This document shows positions 1-9,238 of a stretch of DNA of 30,884 nt, in pieces (positions within the stretch are counted from its first letter, which is position 1; every line of letters starts with the position of its first letter). Source of the stretch: VBAS01 sp965652775 (GTDB taxonomy: Bacteria > Bacteroidota > Bacteroidia > Chitinophagales > Chitinophagaceae); assembly GCA_965652775.1 (NCBI GenBank), contig CBFGXP010000018.1, forward strand, positions 1 through 30,884, given 5' to 3'. The notes below the pieces were generated by a model, which did no database searches, was not told the origin of the DNA, and saw only the letters and a list, made by a program, of their open reading frames with translations. A program made the position numbers and the translations under genes.

Positions 1-557
1 GCATTCCGGTTGTAAGTTTGGAAAGTGCAACATTACATCCCCTGCAATCATTCACAGATGTAATTACCATTACGGAAGAATTACAACGCTTAAAGATCAA
101 GAAACCAAAAATAGTTTTGACATGGGCGCCACATGTAAAACCATTGCCGCAGTGCGTGGCTAATAGTTTTGCACAATGGATAAATGCCTGGGATAAGGCT
201 GACTTTGTTATAACCCACCCCGAAGATTACGAACTGAGTGAAGAATTTACAAAAGGAGCAACGATCACACATGACCAGGAAGAGGCATTGAAAGATGCTG
301 ATTTTGTTTATGTAAAAAACTGGAGTACGTACAATGATTACGGCAAGATCTATACAAACGATCCGAAATGGCAGTTGAAAAAGAAACGCTGGTCATTAAC
401 CAATAATGCAAAAGTGATGCATTGCCTGCCAGTAAGAAGGAATGTAGAATTGAGCGATGCAATACTGGATGGAAAAATGAGCATCGTAACAGAGCAAGCC
501 GGTAACAGGGTGTGGGCCGCACAAGCTGTACTCGCAGAAATATTACAGAATGGATAA
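1..557 (+). CDS. argF': N-acetyl-/N-succinylornithine carbamoyltransferase, C-terminal part (truncated by window edge)
   Basis: The reading frame is open from the left edge, so only about the last 185 residues are present and the true start lies outside the window. The segment HCLPVRRNVELSD near residue 140 of the visible part is the transcarbamylase ornithine-side motif in the form found in acetyl- or succinylornithine transcarbamylases rather than ordinary ArgF (HCLPxH type). The enzyme transfers a carbamoyl group to an acylated ornithine in the Bacteroidota variant of arginine synthesis. The following argB overlaps its last 8 bases, and argE and argH follow directly, which fits an arginine operon. 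Whether the substrate is acetyl- or succinylornithine is decided by residues upstream of this window, so I cannot say which. Confidence 0.88.
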   Translation, partial: IPVVSLESATLHPLQSFTDVITITEELQRLKIKKPKIVLTWAPHVKPLPQCVANSFAQWINAWDKADFVITHPEDYELSEEFTKGATITHDQEEALKDADFVYVKNWSTYNDYGKIYTNDPKWQLKKKRWSLTNNAKVMHCLPVRRNVELSDAILDGKMSIVTEQAGNRVWAAQAVLAEILQNG

Positions 558-1335
558 ACTATATGTAATAAAGATCGGGGGAAATATCATTGATGATGAA
601 AAAAAACTTTCTTCATTCCTAAAAGCGTTTGCGGCAATTGAAAATAAAAAGATATTAGTCCATGGCGGTGGTAAGCTGGCAACCAGGCTGTCTGAAAAAA
701 TGGGAATAGAACAAAAGCTAATTGATGGAAGGCGGATAACAGACGCTGAAACGTTGAAGATCGTCACAATGGTTTATGCTGGCTATGTAAATAAAAACAT
801 CGTTTCACACTTACAGAGTTATCATTGCAATGCAATCGGGCTAAGCGGTGTTGATGGTGATAGCATACTTGCCCATAAAAGAAAACATCCTGTGATTGAC
901 TATGGATTTGTAGGCGATGTTGATGCTATTAATACTCCTTTGCTCAGGAACCTACTTGATCAGAATCTTTCACTGGTATTTTCACCGATCACGCATGACC
1001 AGCAGGGACAGTTACTTAACACGAATGCCGACACCATTGCACAGGAAATTGCAAAAGCAATGAGCAGTGAATATGAAGTGAAGCTCATTTATTCCTTTGA
1101 AAAAAGTGGCGTGTTGATGGATGCTGATGATGAGAGCACAGTTATCAAAAGCATAAATCCTGCTTATTACAAAGAATTGAAAGCAAAAGAGAAAATATTT
1201 GCGGGGATGATACCTAAGCTTGATAATGCATTTGCAGCCTTGAAAAGTGGCGTGAATAAAGTCATCATCGGAAAGGCAGAGGAATTGGATAAATTAATGA
1301 AAGGGACAGCAGGAACAACAATAAACAATGACTAA
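550..1335 (+). CDS. argB: Acetylglutamate kinase
   Basis: This 261-residue cytoplasmic enzyme of the amino-acid kinase family phosphorylates N-acetylglutamate (or N-succinylglutamate in some Bacteroidota) in arginine synthesis. The N-terminal nucleotide-binding lysine and glycines (VIKIGGN, residues 6-12), the substrate loop VHGGGK (residues 37-42) and the late lysine-containing segment GMIPKL are all present. Length matches the family. The ATG overlaps the end of the transcarbamylase gene by 8 bases, and its own stop overlaps the next start by 8 bases, so translation is probably coupled along the operon. Confidence 0.93.
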   Translation: MDKLYVIKIGGNIIDDEKKLSSFLKAFAAIENKKILVHGGGKLATRLSEKMGIEQKLIDGRRITDAETLKIVTMVYAGYVNKNIVSHLQSYHCNAIGLSGVDGDSILAHKRKHPVIDYGFVGDVDAINTPLLRNLLDQNLSLVFSPITHDQQGQLLNTNADTIAQEIAKAMSSEYEVKLIYSFEKSGVLMDADDESTVIKSINPAYYKELKAKEKIFAGMIPKLDNAFAALKSGVNKVIIGKAEELDKLMKGTAGTTINND

Positions 1336-2398
1336 AGATGTTTCCATATTACAGGCGAATGCGATTGCTCTGTTAAAACAACTGGTCTCTACCCCATCCT
1401 TCAGTAAAGAAGAAGACAACAGTTCTGCAGTCATTAAAAACTTTCTTGTTACGCATGGAGTAAAAACAGAACAATACCTCTATAATATTTGGGCTGCAAA
1501 TAAATATTTCGATGCTAAAAAGCCTACGATCTTATTGAATTCTCATCATGATACCGTAAAACCAAATAAAGGATATACCCTTGATCCCTTTTCTGCCATT
1601 GAAAAAGATGAAAAATTATTTGGACTTGGAAGTAACGATGCAGGCGGGAGCCTTGTTTCTTTAATCGCCACATTTCTTTACTACTACGAAAAAGAGAATC
1701 TGAAATATAATATTATACTTGCTGCAACTGCAGAAGAAGAGATCTCGGGGCATAATGGAATTGAATCATTGTTACCACTTTTGGGCAAAATTGATTTTGG
1801 AATTGTTGGTGAGCCAACCCAAATGCAAATGGCAGTTGCCGAAAAAGGTTTGATGGTATTGGATTGTATAGCAACCGGAAGAGCCGGGCATGCTGCAAGG
1901 GAAGAAGGAGATAACGCTATTTGCAAAGCAATAAAAGATATTGAGTGGTTCAGTTCATACAAATTTGATAAGGTTTCTGACCTGTTAGGTCCGGTAAAAA
2001 TGAGCGTAACGGTTATTGAAACAGACAATAAAGCGCACAATGTAGTTCCCGCTCAATGCAAATATGTTGTTGATTGCAGAGTCAATGAGTTATATACTTT
2101 CGAAGAAATGCTGGAGATCATAAGATCAAATGTTCAAAGTGAAATAAAACCAAGAAGTACAAGATTGAGATCAAGTGCAATTAGTTTGGATCATCCTATA
2201 GTAAAAGCAGGTTCAAAAATAGGAAGAAGCTATTATGGATCTCCGACAACTTCAGATAAAGCATTGATGCATTTTCCTGCGCTAAAAATTGGACCGGGTG
2301 ACAGTGCAAGAAGTCATACAGCAGATGAGTATATTTATATTGATGAAATCAAAGAAGGAATTGAGTTGTATATTCAGCTTTTAAATCAACTGCTATGA
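1328..2398 (+). CDS. argE: Acetylornithine deacetylase-type M20 metallohydrolase
   Basis: A 356-residue M20 dinuclear zinc hydrolase. Metal and catalytic signatures are in order: SHHDTVKP (H73, D75), GSNDAGG (D104), the glutamate pair in TAEEEISGHNG (about residues 134-144), GEPTQ, and a C-terminal GPGDSARSHTADEY segment carrying the last histidine ligand. Members of this family in Bacteroidota arginine operons remove the acetyl or succinyl group from acylcitrulline or acylornithine; position between argB and argH supports that role. The start overlaps argB by 8 bases and the stop overlaps argH by 4 bases. DapE-like activity cannot be excluded from sequence, but context makes it unlikely. Confidence 0.88.
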   Translation: MTKDVSILQANAIALLKQLVSTPSFSKEEDNSSAVIKNFLVTHGVKTEQYLYNIWAANKYFDAKKPTILLNSHHDTVKPNKGYTLDPFSAIEKDEKLFGLGSNDAGGSLVSLIATFLYYYEKENLKYNIILAATAEEEISGHNGIESLLPLLGKIDFGIVGEPTQMQMAVAEKGLMVLDCIATGRAGHAAREEGDNAICKAIKDIEWFSSYKFDKVSDLLGPVKMSVTVIETDNKAHNVVPAQCKYVVDCRVNELYTFEEMLEIIRSNVQSEIKPRSTRLRSSAISLDHPIVKAGSKIGRSYYGSPTTSDKALMHFPALKIGPGDSARSHTADEYIYIDEIKEGIELYIQLLNQLL

Positions 2399-3726
2399 AG
2401 TTGTGGCAAAAAGATAAAACATCATTAAAGGAAGTAGAAACATTCACAGTCGGCAAAGACCGTGAAATGGATATGTACCTTGCTGCTTTTGATGTGCTGG
2501 GTTCTTTAGCACATATTCAAATGCTGGAATCAGTTGGTTTGCTTACAAAAAATGAACTATCGCAGCTTCAGCAAGCGCTTAAAAATATTTATCAGCAAAT
2601 AGAAAAAGGCGAATTCAAATTACAGGATGATGTGGAAGATATTCATTCACAAGTTGAGTTATTACTTACACAAATTCTTGGTGACACTGGTAAGAAAATA
2701 CATGCTGCCCGCAGCCGCAATGACCAGGTGTTGGTAGACATAAAATTATTTTTAAGAAGTGAGTTAGAAGACCTGGTGAAAACAATTGTACCATTCTTTG
2801 ACCTGTTGCAAACGCAGAGTGAAAAATATAAAGACTATTTACTGCCTGGCTATACACATCTCCAATTAGCAATGCCTTCATCATTTGGTTTATGGTTTGG
2901 CGCTTATGCCGAAAGCCTGGTAGACGATATGATCACATTGAAATCGGCTTATGATGTTGTAAATAAGAATCCCTTAGGTTCTGCTGCTGGTTATGGTTCA
3001 TCATTCCCAATCAACCGGACATTAACAACTAAACTTCTTGGATTTGACGATTTGAATTATAATGTAGTATATGCTCAAATGGGAAGAGGAAAGGCTGAAA
3101 GAATTGTCGCACAATCCATAGCTAACGTGGCTGATACGCTGGGCAAGCTCAGTATGGATGCTTGTTTATACCTGAACCAGAATTTCGGTTTTATTTCTTT
3201 TCCTGCAGAACTCACCACCGGTAGCAGCATTATGCCGCATAAAAAAAACCCTGATGTATTTGAATTGATCCGCAGTCATTGCAATCGTATTAAAGCATTG
3301 CCCAATGAAATTATGATGATGACAACAAATCTTCCATCAGGTTATCATCGTGATCTGCAATTACTAAAAGAACACTTATTCCCGGCATTTAAGACCTTAA
3401 AGAATTGCATTGAAATAGCCGGCTTGATGCTAAACAATATTGAGATCAAAAAAGATATTCTTGCTGATGAAAAATATAAATACTTGTTTAGCGTGGAGGA
3501 AGTAAATAAACTGGTGAATTCAGGAATGCCCTTCAGAGATGCCTATAAAAAAGTGGGGATGGATATTGAAGGCGGTAATTTTAAATATGAAGTTTCAGTT
3601 CATCATACACATGAGGGCTCAGTTGGAAATCTTTGTACAGCTGAAATAAAAAAGCAGATGCAAAAAGTTGTTGAATCATTTCCTTTTGCTACAGTAAATG
3701 CGGCGATAAATAAATTAGCCCAGTAG
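2395..3726 (+). CDS. argH: Argininosuccinate lyase
   Basis: A 443-residue member of the fumarase/aspartase superfamily that splits argininosuccinate into arginine and fumarate, the last step of the pathway. Superfamily signatures are clear: ARSRNDQV near residues 105-112, YTHLQLAMP near 153-161 with the catalytic histidine, and the mobile signature loop TGSSIMPHKKNPD at about residues 275-287. Length is typical for the short Bacteroidota form. The ATG overlaps the argE stop (ATGA), and this is the last gene of the arginine operon in this window. Confidence 0.95.
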   Translation: MKLWQKDKTSLKEVETFTVGKDREMDMYLAAFDVLGSLAHIQMLESVGLLTKNELSQLQQALKNIYQQIEKGEFKLQDDVEDIHSQVELLLTQILGDTGKKIHAARSRNDQVLVDIKLFLRSELEDLVKTIVPFFDLLQTQSEKYKDYLLPGYTHLQLAMPSSFGLWFGAYAESLVDDMITLKSAYDVVNKNPLGSAAGYGSSFPINRTLTTKLLGFDDLNYNVVYAQMGRGKAERIVAQSIANVADTLGKLSMDACLYLNQNFGFISFPAELTTGSSIMPHKKNPDVFELIRSHCNRIKALPNEIMMMTTNLPSGYHRDLQLLKEHLFPAFKTLKNCIEIAGLMLNNIEIKKDILADEKYKYLFSVEEVNKLVNSGMPFRDAYKKVGMDIEGGNFKYEVSVHHTHEGSVGNLCTAEIKKQMQKVVESFPFATVNAAINKLAQ

Positions 3727-3744
3727 GATTACCGAACATGGAAG

Positions 3745-3772
3745 ACTGAGACCCTTCGACAAAATCAGGCTA
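3745..3772. repeat. Possible degenerate copy of a dispersed intergenic repeat
   Basis: The 131-base gap between argH and the convergent peptidase gene contains CCCTTCGACA followed by TCAGGC. This resembles the CCTTCGACA...CTCAGG core of short repeats that I have seen scattered between genes in Chitinophagaceae genomes. There is no second copy in this window that I can find, so repeat status is an inference. No convincing terminator hairpin is visible in the gap, only a T-rich stretch near 3851-3857. Confidence 0.25.
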
Positions 3773-3857
3773 AACGCGACTCACTTTCTCAATGATGAAC
3801 TGAACCTCAACGCAAGAGTAGCCTAATAGTAATTTAAAAGCGGGCTTAGTAATTTTT

Positions 3858-5219
3858 TTACAACCCATATTTATCAATCAAATAAATCAATGCTGCCATA
3901 TTTATTGCACCCAATTCAAGTTCTCTTTTGTTTACATTCTCAAAAACATCATTTCTCGCATGATGGATATCAAAATATCGTTGTGAGTCCGGGGATAACC
4001 CAGCTAATGCTGTAGTTGGGAAGGCTCTTCTAAGAGGGCCGATATCAGCGCCGCCTCCCCCGCGGTTGAACTCGCTGCAACCATACGGTGCGATCAAGGA
4101 TTTCCATTGAATCACTTTTTGAAATTGTTCATCACTCATCGTAAACCCAAATGCCCTTGGTGTAAAACCACCAGCGTCGCTCTCTAACGCAAAAAGGTGT
4201 TTCTCGTTCTTTGTTTTTGCTTCATCGGCATACTTATTTCCGCCCCGCAATCCATTTTCTTCATTAGCAAATAAAACAAAACGAATTGTTCTCTTTGGTT
4301 TGTAACCTACGGCTTTAAATGCTCTTAGTATTTCAATTGTTTGTACGCAGCCTGCGCCATCATCATGAGCACCTTCGCAATTGTCCCAACTATCCAGATG
4401 ACCGCCCACGGTTATTATTTCGTTCGGAAATTCCGCACCTGTCAATTCACCAATAACATTATGACCAGTAGTGCTGTCAAGGAATTGACCATTAGTGATG
4501 ATCTCAACACTTAGCTTGCCTTTTTTCAGTTGTTCGCTTAACCAATCTGCATCACGCAAACCAATTGCGACAGCTGGAATTTTTGGCAATGTGTCCGCAT
4601 ACCTTGTCGCACCGGTATGCGGATTATTATCCGTACTATGACTCATGCTTCTTACGATCACTGCTTTTGCCCCATATTTTGCTGCGCGACTGGGTCCGCT
4701 GCCCCGATACTGTGAAGCTTCCCCGTAAGAACGAAAAGTTTGAATATATGTGGGATTGAATTTATAATTATAAAAAACGATTTTGTCCTTCACTTCATCT
4801 TTTTTCTTTTCCAGCTCATCAAATGAATTTACCAGCAGCACTTCCGCCTTCACTCCTTTTTTTCCACTTCCCATTGAATTGCCTAATGCAACTACATCCA
4901 GCTTTCTGTTGCCATTTATTGTTCTTGCTTTGTCCTCGCCACCCCTAATCCAATGCGGAACTATACAGGGCTGCATTGTCACTTTATTAGCACCGCTTTC
5001 CTTCATTAGTTTTTCTCCCCATTGCTCTGCCATCGTCATTTGTGGTGAACCGGCAAGGCGGCCCCCAATTTTCTTTGTCAAATGGCGGAGATTGTCATAT
5101 GCCTTTCCATTAAGAAGTATTTCATCCGATATTTTCTTGATCATTAATGAATCTTCCGCCTGGCCGAAAACAACTACGGAAAATAAAAATGCAGCACTCG
5201 TAAATATAATTTTTTTCAT
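3858..5219 (-). CDS. Exported M28-family metallopeptidase
   Basis: The frame is open to 5330, but the start at 5219 (an alternative in-frame ATG lies at 5231) gives a proper Sec signal peptide, MKKIIFTSAAFLFSVVVFGQ, so about 453 residues. The C-terminal two thirds form an M28 zinc aminopeptidase domain: GGHLDSWDNCEGAHDDGAG (H and D ligands), FANEENGLRG (catalytic and ligand glutamates), LESDAGGF and DIHHARNDV (last histidine ligand). A PA-like insert precedes it. The protein probably trims peptides in the periplasm or outside the cell. It stands alone, divergent from bshA. Close relatives are annotated M20/M25/M40 or M28 aminopeptidases; the precise specificity is not visible. Confidence 0.88.
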   Translation of the reverse strand: MKKIIFTSAAFLFSVVVFGQAEDSLMIKKISDEILLNGKAYDNLRHLTKKIGGRLAGSPQMTMAEQWGEKLMKESGANKVTMQPCIVPHWIRGGEDKARTINGNRKLDVVALGNSMGSGKKGVKAEVLLVNSFDELEKKKDEVKDKIVFYNYKFNPTYIQTFRSYGEASQYRGSGPSRAAKYGAKAVIVRSMSHSTDNNPHTGATRYADTLPKIPAVAIGLRDADWLSEQLKKGKLSVEIITNGQFLDSTTGHNVIGELTGAEFPNEIITVGGHLDSWDNCEGAHDDGAGCVQTIEILRAFKAVGYKPKRTIRFVLFANEENGLRGGNKYADEAKTKNEKHLFALESDAGGFTPRAFGFTMSDEQFQKVIQWKSLIAPYGCSEFNRGGGGADIGPLRRAFPTTALAGLSPDSQRYFDIHHARNDVFENVNKRELELGAINMAALIYLIDKYGL

Positions 5220-5280
5220 GTGGTAGATCATTTCTGTTGAAGGGTTGAAAGTAAGGAAAGCGAGGTTTTGTAACAAATTA

Positions 5281-5311
5281 TTGATATAGGCGGCAACAAC
5301 AGATAAATTTA
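5281..5311 (+). promoter_or_regulatory. Probable bshA promoter
   Basis: TTG at 5281-5283 and TAAATTTA at 5304-5311 (seven of eight matches to TAnnTTTG), separated by 20 bases, fit the Bacteroidota -33/-7 promoter. The predicted start of transcription near 5315 gives a short leader to either candidate bshA start (5333 or 5351). Confidence 0.4.
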
Positions 5312-5332
5312 AGTATTTACCTTCGGGCACTT

Positions 5333-6469
5333 ATGACGATCACTAAAACTATGCGGATAGGAATTGTTTGTTATCCCACATTTGGAGGTTCCGGTGTACT
5401 GGCAACTGAACTCGGAAAAGCATTAGCACAAAAAGGCCACCAGGTACATTTTATTACTTACCAGCAACCGGTGCGGCTGGGTGCCTTTACTCCTAATATA
5501 TGGTATCATGAGGTGCAGGTTCCCACCTACCCGTTGTTTGATTACCCACCTTATGAAACAGCTTTAGCGAGCACAATGGTGGATGTTATTAAAAACAACA
5601 ATCTCGACCTGTTGCATGTACATTATGCTATACCACATGCTTCTGCCGCTTACATGGCAAAACAAATCTTGAAAAAAGAAGGAAAGCATATTCCGGTCAT
5701 TACAACCTTACACGGAACGGATATCACTTTGGTGGGCAGAGATAAAACGTATGCCCCGGTAGTTACATTTTCTATCAATGAAAGTGATGCGATAACAGCT
5801 GTGTCGGATAATTTACGTGACGAAACTTACAAGCATTTCAAAATTGAAAAAGAAATTGAAGTAATTAAAAATTTTGTCGATGTAAGCCGGTTTAACCGCA
5901 AGCCGATCGATGCGTTTAAAAAAATGATTGCGCCTAATGGAGAAAGGGTAATCATGCATGCTTCAAATTTCCGAAAGCTGAAACGCATACCTGATGTAAT
6001 TAAGATATTTAAAGAAGTAAACGAGAAAATACCCAGCCGGCTGATGCTCGTGGGCGATGGACCTGAAAGACCCGCCGCAGAAGATCTTTGTCGTGAATTA
6101 AATTTATTTGATGAGATACGTTTTGTAGGAAAGCAGGAACAAATGGAAGATATCCTGGCTATCGCTGACCTGTTCTTACTCCCATCAGAATATGAAAGTT
6201 TTGGATTAGCCGCATTGGAAGCAATGGCTGCGGGTGTACCGGTAGTAACAACTAACGCCGGCGGTTTAAAAGAAATAAATATTCCCGGTGAGACCGGCTA
6301 TATGGGGGATATTGGTGACGTAAAAGCAATGGGACAACAAGCGATTAAGATTTTGCGTGATAATACTGTACTGAAACAGTTTAAAGAAAGAGCGGCAAAA
6401 CATGCAATGAAATATGACATTAGTAATATTATCCCATTATATGAAAATTTGTATGAGAAATTTTTATAA
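5333..6469 (+). CDS. bshA: N-acetyl-alpha-D-glucosaminyl L-malate synthase (bacillithiol synthesis)
   Basis: A GT4-family glycosyltransferase of up to 378 residues that joins GlcNAc from UDP-GlcNAc to L-malate, the first step in bacillithiol synthesis. The N-terminus IGIVCYPTFGGSGVLATELG and the segment VPTYPLFDYPPYETALAS are characteristic of BshA rather than of generic GT4 enzymes. The C-terminal nucleotide-sugar site carries the E-x7-E motif in EYESFGLAALEAM. The ATG at 5351 (MRIGIVCYP) matches the usual BshA N-terminus and may be the true start; the ATG at 5333 adds six residues. Bacillithiol is the main thiol of many Bacteroidota, which bears on the persulfide enzyme at 19147. Confidence 0.92.
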   Translation: MTITKTMRIGIVCYPTFGGSGVLATELGKALAQKGHQVHFITYQQPVRLGAFTPNIWYHEVQVPTYPLFDYPPYETALASTMVDVIKNNNLDLLHVHYAIPHASAAYMAKQILKKEGKHIPVITTLHGTDITLVGRDKTYAPVVTFSINESDAITAVSDNLRDETYKHFKIEKEIEVIKNFVDVSRFNRKPIDAFKKMIAPNGERVIMHASNFRKLKRIPDVIKIFKEVNEKIPSRLMLVGDGPERPAAEDLCRELNLFDEIRFVGKQEQMEDILAIADLFLLPSEYESFGLAALEAMAAGVPVVTTNAGGLKEINIPGETGYMGDIGDVKAMGQQAIKILRDNTVLKQFKERAAKHAMKYDISNIIPLYENLYEKFL

Positions 6470-6478
6470 GTAAAAAGC

Positions 6479-6504
6479 CATCCGCCGCGGCGGATGACTT
6501 TTTT
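6479..6504. terminator. Bidirectional intrinsic terminator between bshA and the EnvC-like gene
   Basis: A perfect 18-base palindrome CATCCGCCGCGGCGGATG (6479-6496) is followed by a T run at 6499-6504 on the plus strand and preceded by an A run at 6472-6476, which is a T run on the minus strand. It can therefore end both convergent transcripts. Confidence 0.85.
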
Positions 6505-6528
6505 ATAGGTTGACAACGGCTAAGAGAA

Positions 6529-7818
6529 TTATTTACGCAACCACTGTTCAGGATTTACATTCTTAGATTCGATCATCAAAAGGAAATCCAGTTTTCCACC
6601 TTCACCATCGGCCTCATCTTCGCCAACTTTACCAATAACCTGTCCCGTTTTTACCATTGCTCCTTTTGACGTATTTACGGAACCAAGATTGCTGTAGACT
6701 GTAAAATATTTTCCGTGCTGGATCATGACTGACTTAGTATCTCCAATATTGAAAACAGCTTTAACCTCTCCATCAAAAACTGATTTTACATTTAACCCTG
6801 CCTGCGGTGTACAAATGGTAATGCCCGGACTGTTATCTTTTAATTTTGTTCCCTCAATTTGGTAATAGCCGAAATGTATACAAACATATCCCTGGTCGAC
6901 AGGCCATGGTAGTCTGGCCCTGCTGCTTTCGAAACTTGCTCCCAATGCTTTATCTTCTGCATTTAATTCAAGAAAACTTTCAGTCTTCGCAGCTGCAGGC
7001 TTTGTAGTTACATTGGGGTTTGAAGGAACAGGATTTGTAATAACGGGTTTGTTTTTTAATGCTTCGGCAGCCGCTTTTTTCTTTTCCTCATCGATGATCC
7101 TTCTTACGAGAGCATCAATTGCATTTTTCAGGTCCCTGTCTTTTTTCTTCTTTGCAGCTATTTGCTTTTCCAGGTCCTTTTCCTGTGATTTTAATTGTGA
7201 TAACACAACATCTTTTTCCTTTTTCTGTCCCTCTAATGCTTTTGCCTGTTCGGTTTGGTTTTGCAGCGCATTATCCTTCTGTCTTTTTTTATTAAGCTGT
7301 TCTTCCTTCCGCCTGGCGATCAACCGCTGCGTTTCTTTGATAGTATTTACCTGCTGCTCCCTGTAAGCCCGGTAAGTTTTTAGATAAGAAACCCGCTTTA
7401 CAGCATCGTTAAAACTATTAGCGGAAAAAATAAAATTCAGGAAATCATAGTTACTGCGGTTCTTATATGCATACACAACACTACGGGTATATTGAGCCTT
7501 TAGTGTATCAAGTAATTTTGAAAGCCGGTAAATTTCTATGTTGCTCAGGTAAATATCGTCATCGATCATACGAAGCTCCTTACTGATATTGCTGATGTAT
7601 TTATTCTGCAATTTTATTTTTCTATCAATAAGGTTGTATTGACCTACGATCTGTTTTTTCTGGCCTTTGACTTTATTATACTCACCTTGTATCTCCTTTA
7701 ATTCTTTTTGAATTTCCAGTCTTTCCCTTTCCAGTTGAGCTTTATCTTCGGGCTGTTGCGCGAAAAGAAAGGTTGAAAAAAAAGTAGCGGTTAGCAAAAA
7801 ATAGATTCTTCTTTTCAT
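6529..7818 (-). CDS. EnvC-like murein hydrolase activator with degenerate M23 (LytM) domain
   Basis: A 429-residue protein with a signal peptide (about residues 1-20, ending FLFAQ), a long charged coiled coil (about 22-245), a Pro/Thr/Lys-rich linker, and a LytM-like domain from about residue 301 to the end. The LytM zinc site is broken: the usual HxxGxDI region reads NSPGITI, and the usual HxH/LHFE region reads LDFLLM, although the central HGKYFTVYSNL (H368) survives. This is what is known for EnvC/NlpD proteins, which activate amidases rather than cut peptidoglycan, so an activator role in cell separation is inferred. It follows the DUF4292 gene after 96 bases and ends at the shared terminator. 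Confidence 0.85.
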   Translation of the reverse strand: MKRRIYFLLTATFFSTFLFAQQPEDKAQLERERLEIQKELKEIQGEYNKVKGQKKQIVGQYNLIDRKIKLQNKYISNISKELRMIDDDIYLSNIEIYRLSKLLDTLKAQYTRSVVYAYKNRSNYDFLNFIFSANSFNDAVKRVSYLKTYRAYREQQVNTIKETQRLIARRKEEQLNKKRQKDNALQNQTEQAKALEGQKKEKDVVLSQLKSQEKDLEKQIAAKKKKDRDLKNAIDALVRRIIDEEKKKAAAEALKNKPVITNPVPSNPNVTTKPAAAKTESFLELNAEDKALGASFESSRARLPWPVDQGYVCIHFGYYQIEGTKLKDNSPGITICTPQAGLNVKSVFDGEVKAVFNIGDTKSVMIQHGKYFTVYSNLGSVNTSKGAMVKTGQVIGKVGEDEADGEGGKLDFLLMIESKNVNPEQWLRK

Positions 7819-7914
7819 GGTTACCTTGTGTTTTAAATTTCGTTCTTACGAAAAGTGGTAAATCAATAAGGGTCAGGATCAATTTAAAACGAAAAGCTGT
7901 TAATTAAATTTTAT

Positions 7915-8736
7915 TTAATATTTTCTTTTATAGTTTTTCGGCACTGAAAAAGGGTAACTTAACGTTTCATTAAATTCATATTGCTTAAAATTAAGCTTTA
8001 CATCAAGTTTGGTCTTTTCAGTTACTGATATGGTGCGATCAGTCGAAAATTTAACGCCCTTGTCTGTTTCATAATCAGAATAATTTATAAAACAGGTTCT
8101 GCTCCGTAGTACATCAACATCATCTAATTTACTATGAAGCACAAGGTGGTCATTGTTATTCATTGAGATCAGGTGCTTAAACCATCGTCCTTCGCTTAAA
8201 AGCGAGATATTATTGCCTTCAATAGAATAAGAAACAAGGTTGCTATCAAGAAAAACAGGGTTACCGATTATCAATTCCTGCACTGTACGCAGATCCAGTG
8301 GAAGCGCTGCCACTTCCTGCAAGTATTCCAGTGATCGCACCTGGTATTCTTTGTCAAGTTTATTCAAAATCCGCACAGAATCTTTATCGATCAAAACCCT
8401 CATACCCTCTATTCCCAATGCACCATTTACGGATATCCAGATCAGGCTGTCCTTTTTCATCCGTATAAAAACATTCACATCATATTTTTTCCCGTCGCCG
8501 CCCTCGTAGTCGGTATTAATTTTTGCAGAGAACGTCTCAAACTGAATTTTGTTTGCCAGAAGCCGCTGATAGGCATCTTTTATCAACCTGATAGAGTCTT
8601 CATGCGGATCAGAAGTTGGTGCCTTCAATTCCACTGAATCTTTTTTGGTAGAAATAGCCGATTGAATTTTCCGGGTAGAACGACAGGATGAAACTGCTAA
8701 TGCTACTATGACTAATATTAATAAGAATCGAATCAT
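7915..8736 (-). CDS. DUF4292-type lipoprotein
   Basis: About 273 residues from the ATG at 8736, which I prefer because it gives a clean lipoprotein signal (MIRFLLILVIVALAVSSC, Cys18 as the lipidated residue) and sits one base after the dut stop; an earlier in-frame ATG at 8787 would bury the signal. The body is rich in beta strands and looks like an outer-membrane-associated lipoprotein, with features such as KKDSLIWISVNGALGIEG typical of DUF4292. The family often occurs beside dut and EnvC-like genes in Bacteroidota. A LolA/LolB-like fold has been suggested for such proteins, but I cannot assign a function from sequence. Confidence 0.8.
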   Translation of the reverse strand: MIRFLLILVIVALAVSSCRSTRKIQSAISTKKDSVELKAPTSDPHEDSIRLIKDAYQRLLANKIQFETFSAKINTDYEGGDGKKYDVNVFIRMKKDSLIWISVNGALGIEGMRVLIDKDSVRILNKLDKEYQVRSLEYLQEVAALPLDLRTVQELIIGNPVFLDSNLVSYSIEGNNISLLSEGRWFKHLISMNNNDHLVLHSKLDDVDVLRSRTCFINYSDYETDKGVKFSTDRTISVTEKTKLDVKLNFKQYEFNETLSYPFSVPKNYKRKY

Positions 8737-8737
8737 C

Positions 8738-9181
8738 TTAATGTTTACCTGTATGGCCAAAACCACCATCGGCTCTTTCTGTTTCATTTAAAATTTCCAC
8801 TTGCTCAAATTCTGCCATCTCTACTTTTTGAATTATCATTTGCGCTATCCTGTCACCCGAATTAATGACCTGTTCTTCAGCAGAAAGGTTGATCAGTATG
8901 ATTTTGATTTCTCCACGATAATCAGAATCGATCGTACCTGGCGTATTCAGGCAAGTGATCCCTTGTTTGATCGCCAGTCCACTTCTTGGTCTAATTTGCA
9001 CTTCGTAGCCATATGGTATTTCAATAAATAATCCTGTCGGTATCAACGCTCTTTCAAGTGGCCGGAGTGTTACCGGAATATTTAACGACGCCCTGATGTC
9101 CATACCTGATGATCCCTTTGTCGCATAATGTGGCAAAGGATTATCCGATGTATTAACGATCTTTATTTGTACAGGCTGCAT
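8738..9181 (-). CDS. dut: dUTP diphosphatase
   Basis: A 147-residue trimeric dUTPase that hydrolyses dUTP to dUMP and pyrophosphate. All motifs are visible: GSSGMDIRA (motif 1), RPRSGLAIKQGI (motif 2/3 region), NTPGTIDSDYRGE (uracil-binding motif 3), DRIAQMI (motif 4) and the C-terminal arm ADGGFGHTG (motif 5). It lies 57 bases after ispF and one base before the DUF4292 lipoprotein gene, so the three are probably cotranscribed. Confidence 0.96.
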   Translation of the reverse strand: MQPVQIKIVNTSDNPLPHYATKGSSGMDIRASLNIPVTLRPLERALIPTGLFIEIPYGYEVQIRPRSGLAIKQGITCLNTPGTIDSDYRGEIKIILINLSAEEQVINSGDRIAQMIIQKVEMAEFEQVEILNETERADGGFGHTGKH

Positions 9182-9238
9182 TCGTGCAAAGATAAAGTTT
9201 CATCAGCACAGGATGAGATTAGTATTACAAACAGGTAG

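Noticed and set aside
4783..5226. Open frame of 147 codons on the plus strand inside the M28 peptidase gene
   Set aside because: It is antisense to a well-supported protein, is dominated by Ser/Phe runs from reverse-complemented Lys/Glu codons, and has no recognisable motif.
7013..7366. Plus-strand open frame of 117 codons in the EnvC-like gene
   Set aside because: Phe/Ser-rich complement of the Lys/Glu coiled coil; a shadow of the real gene.
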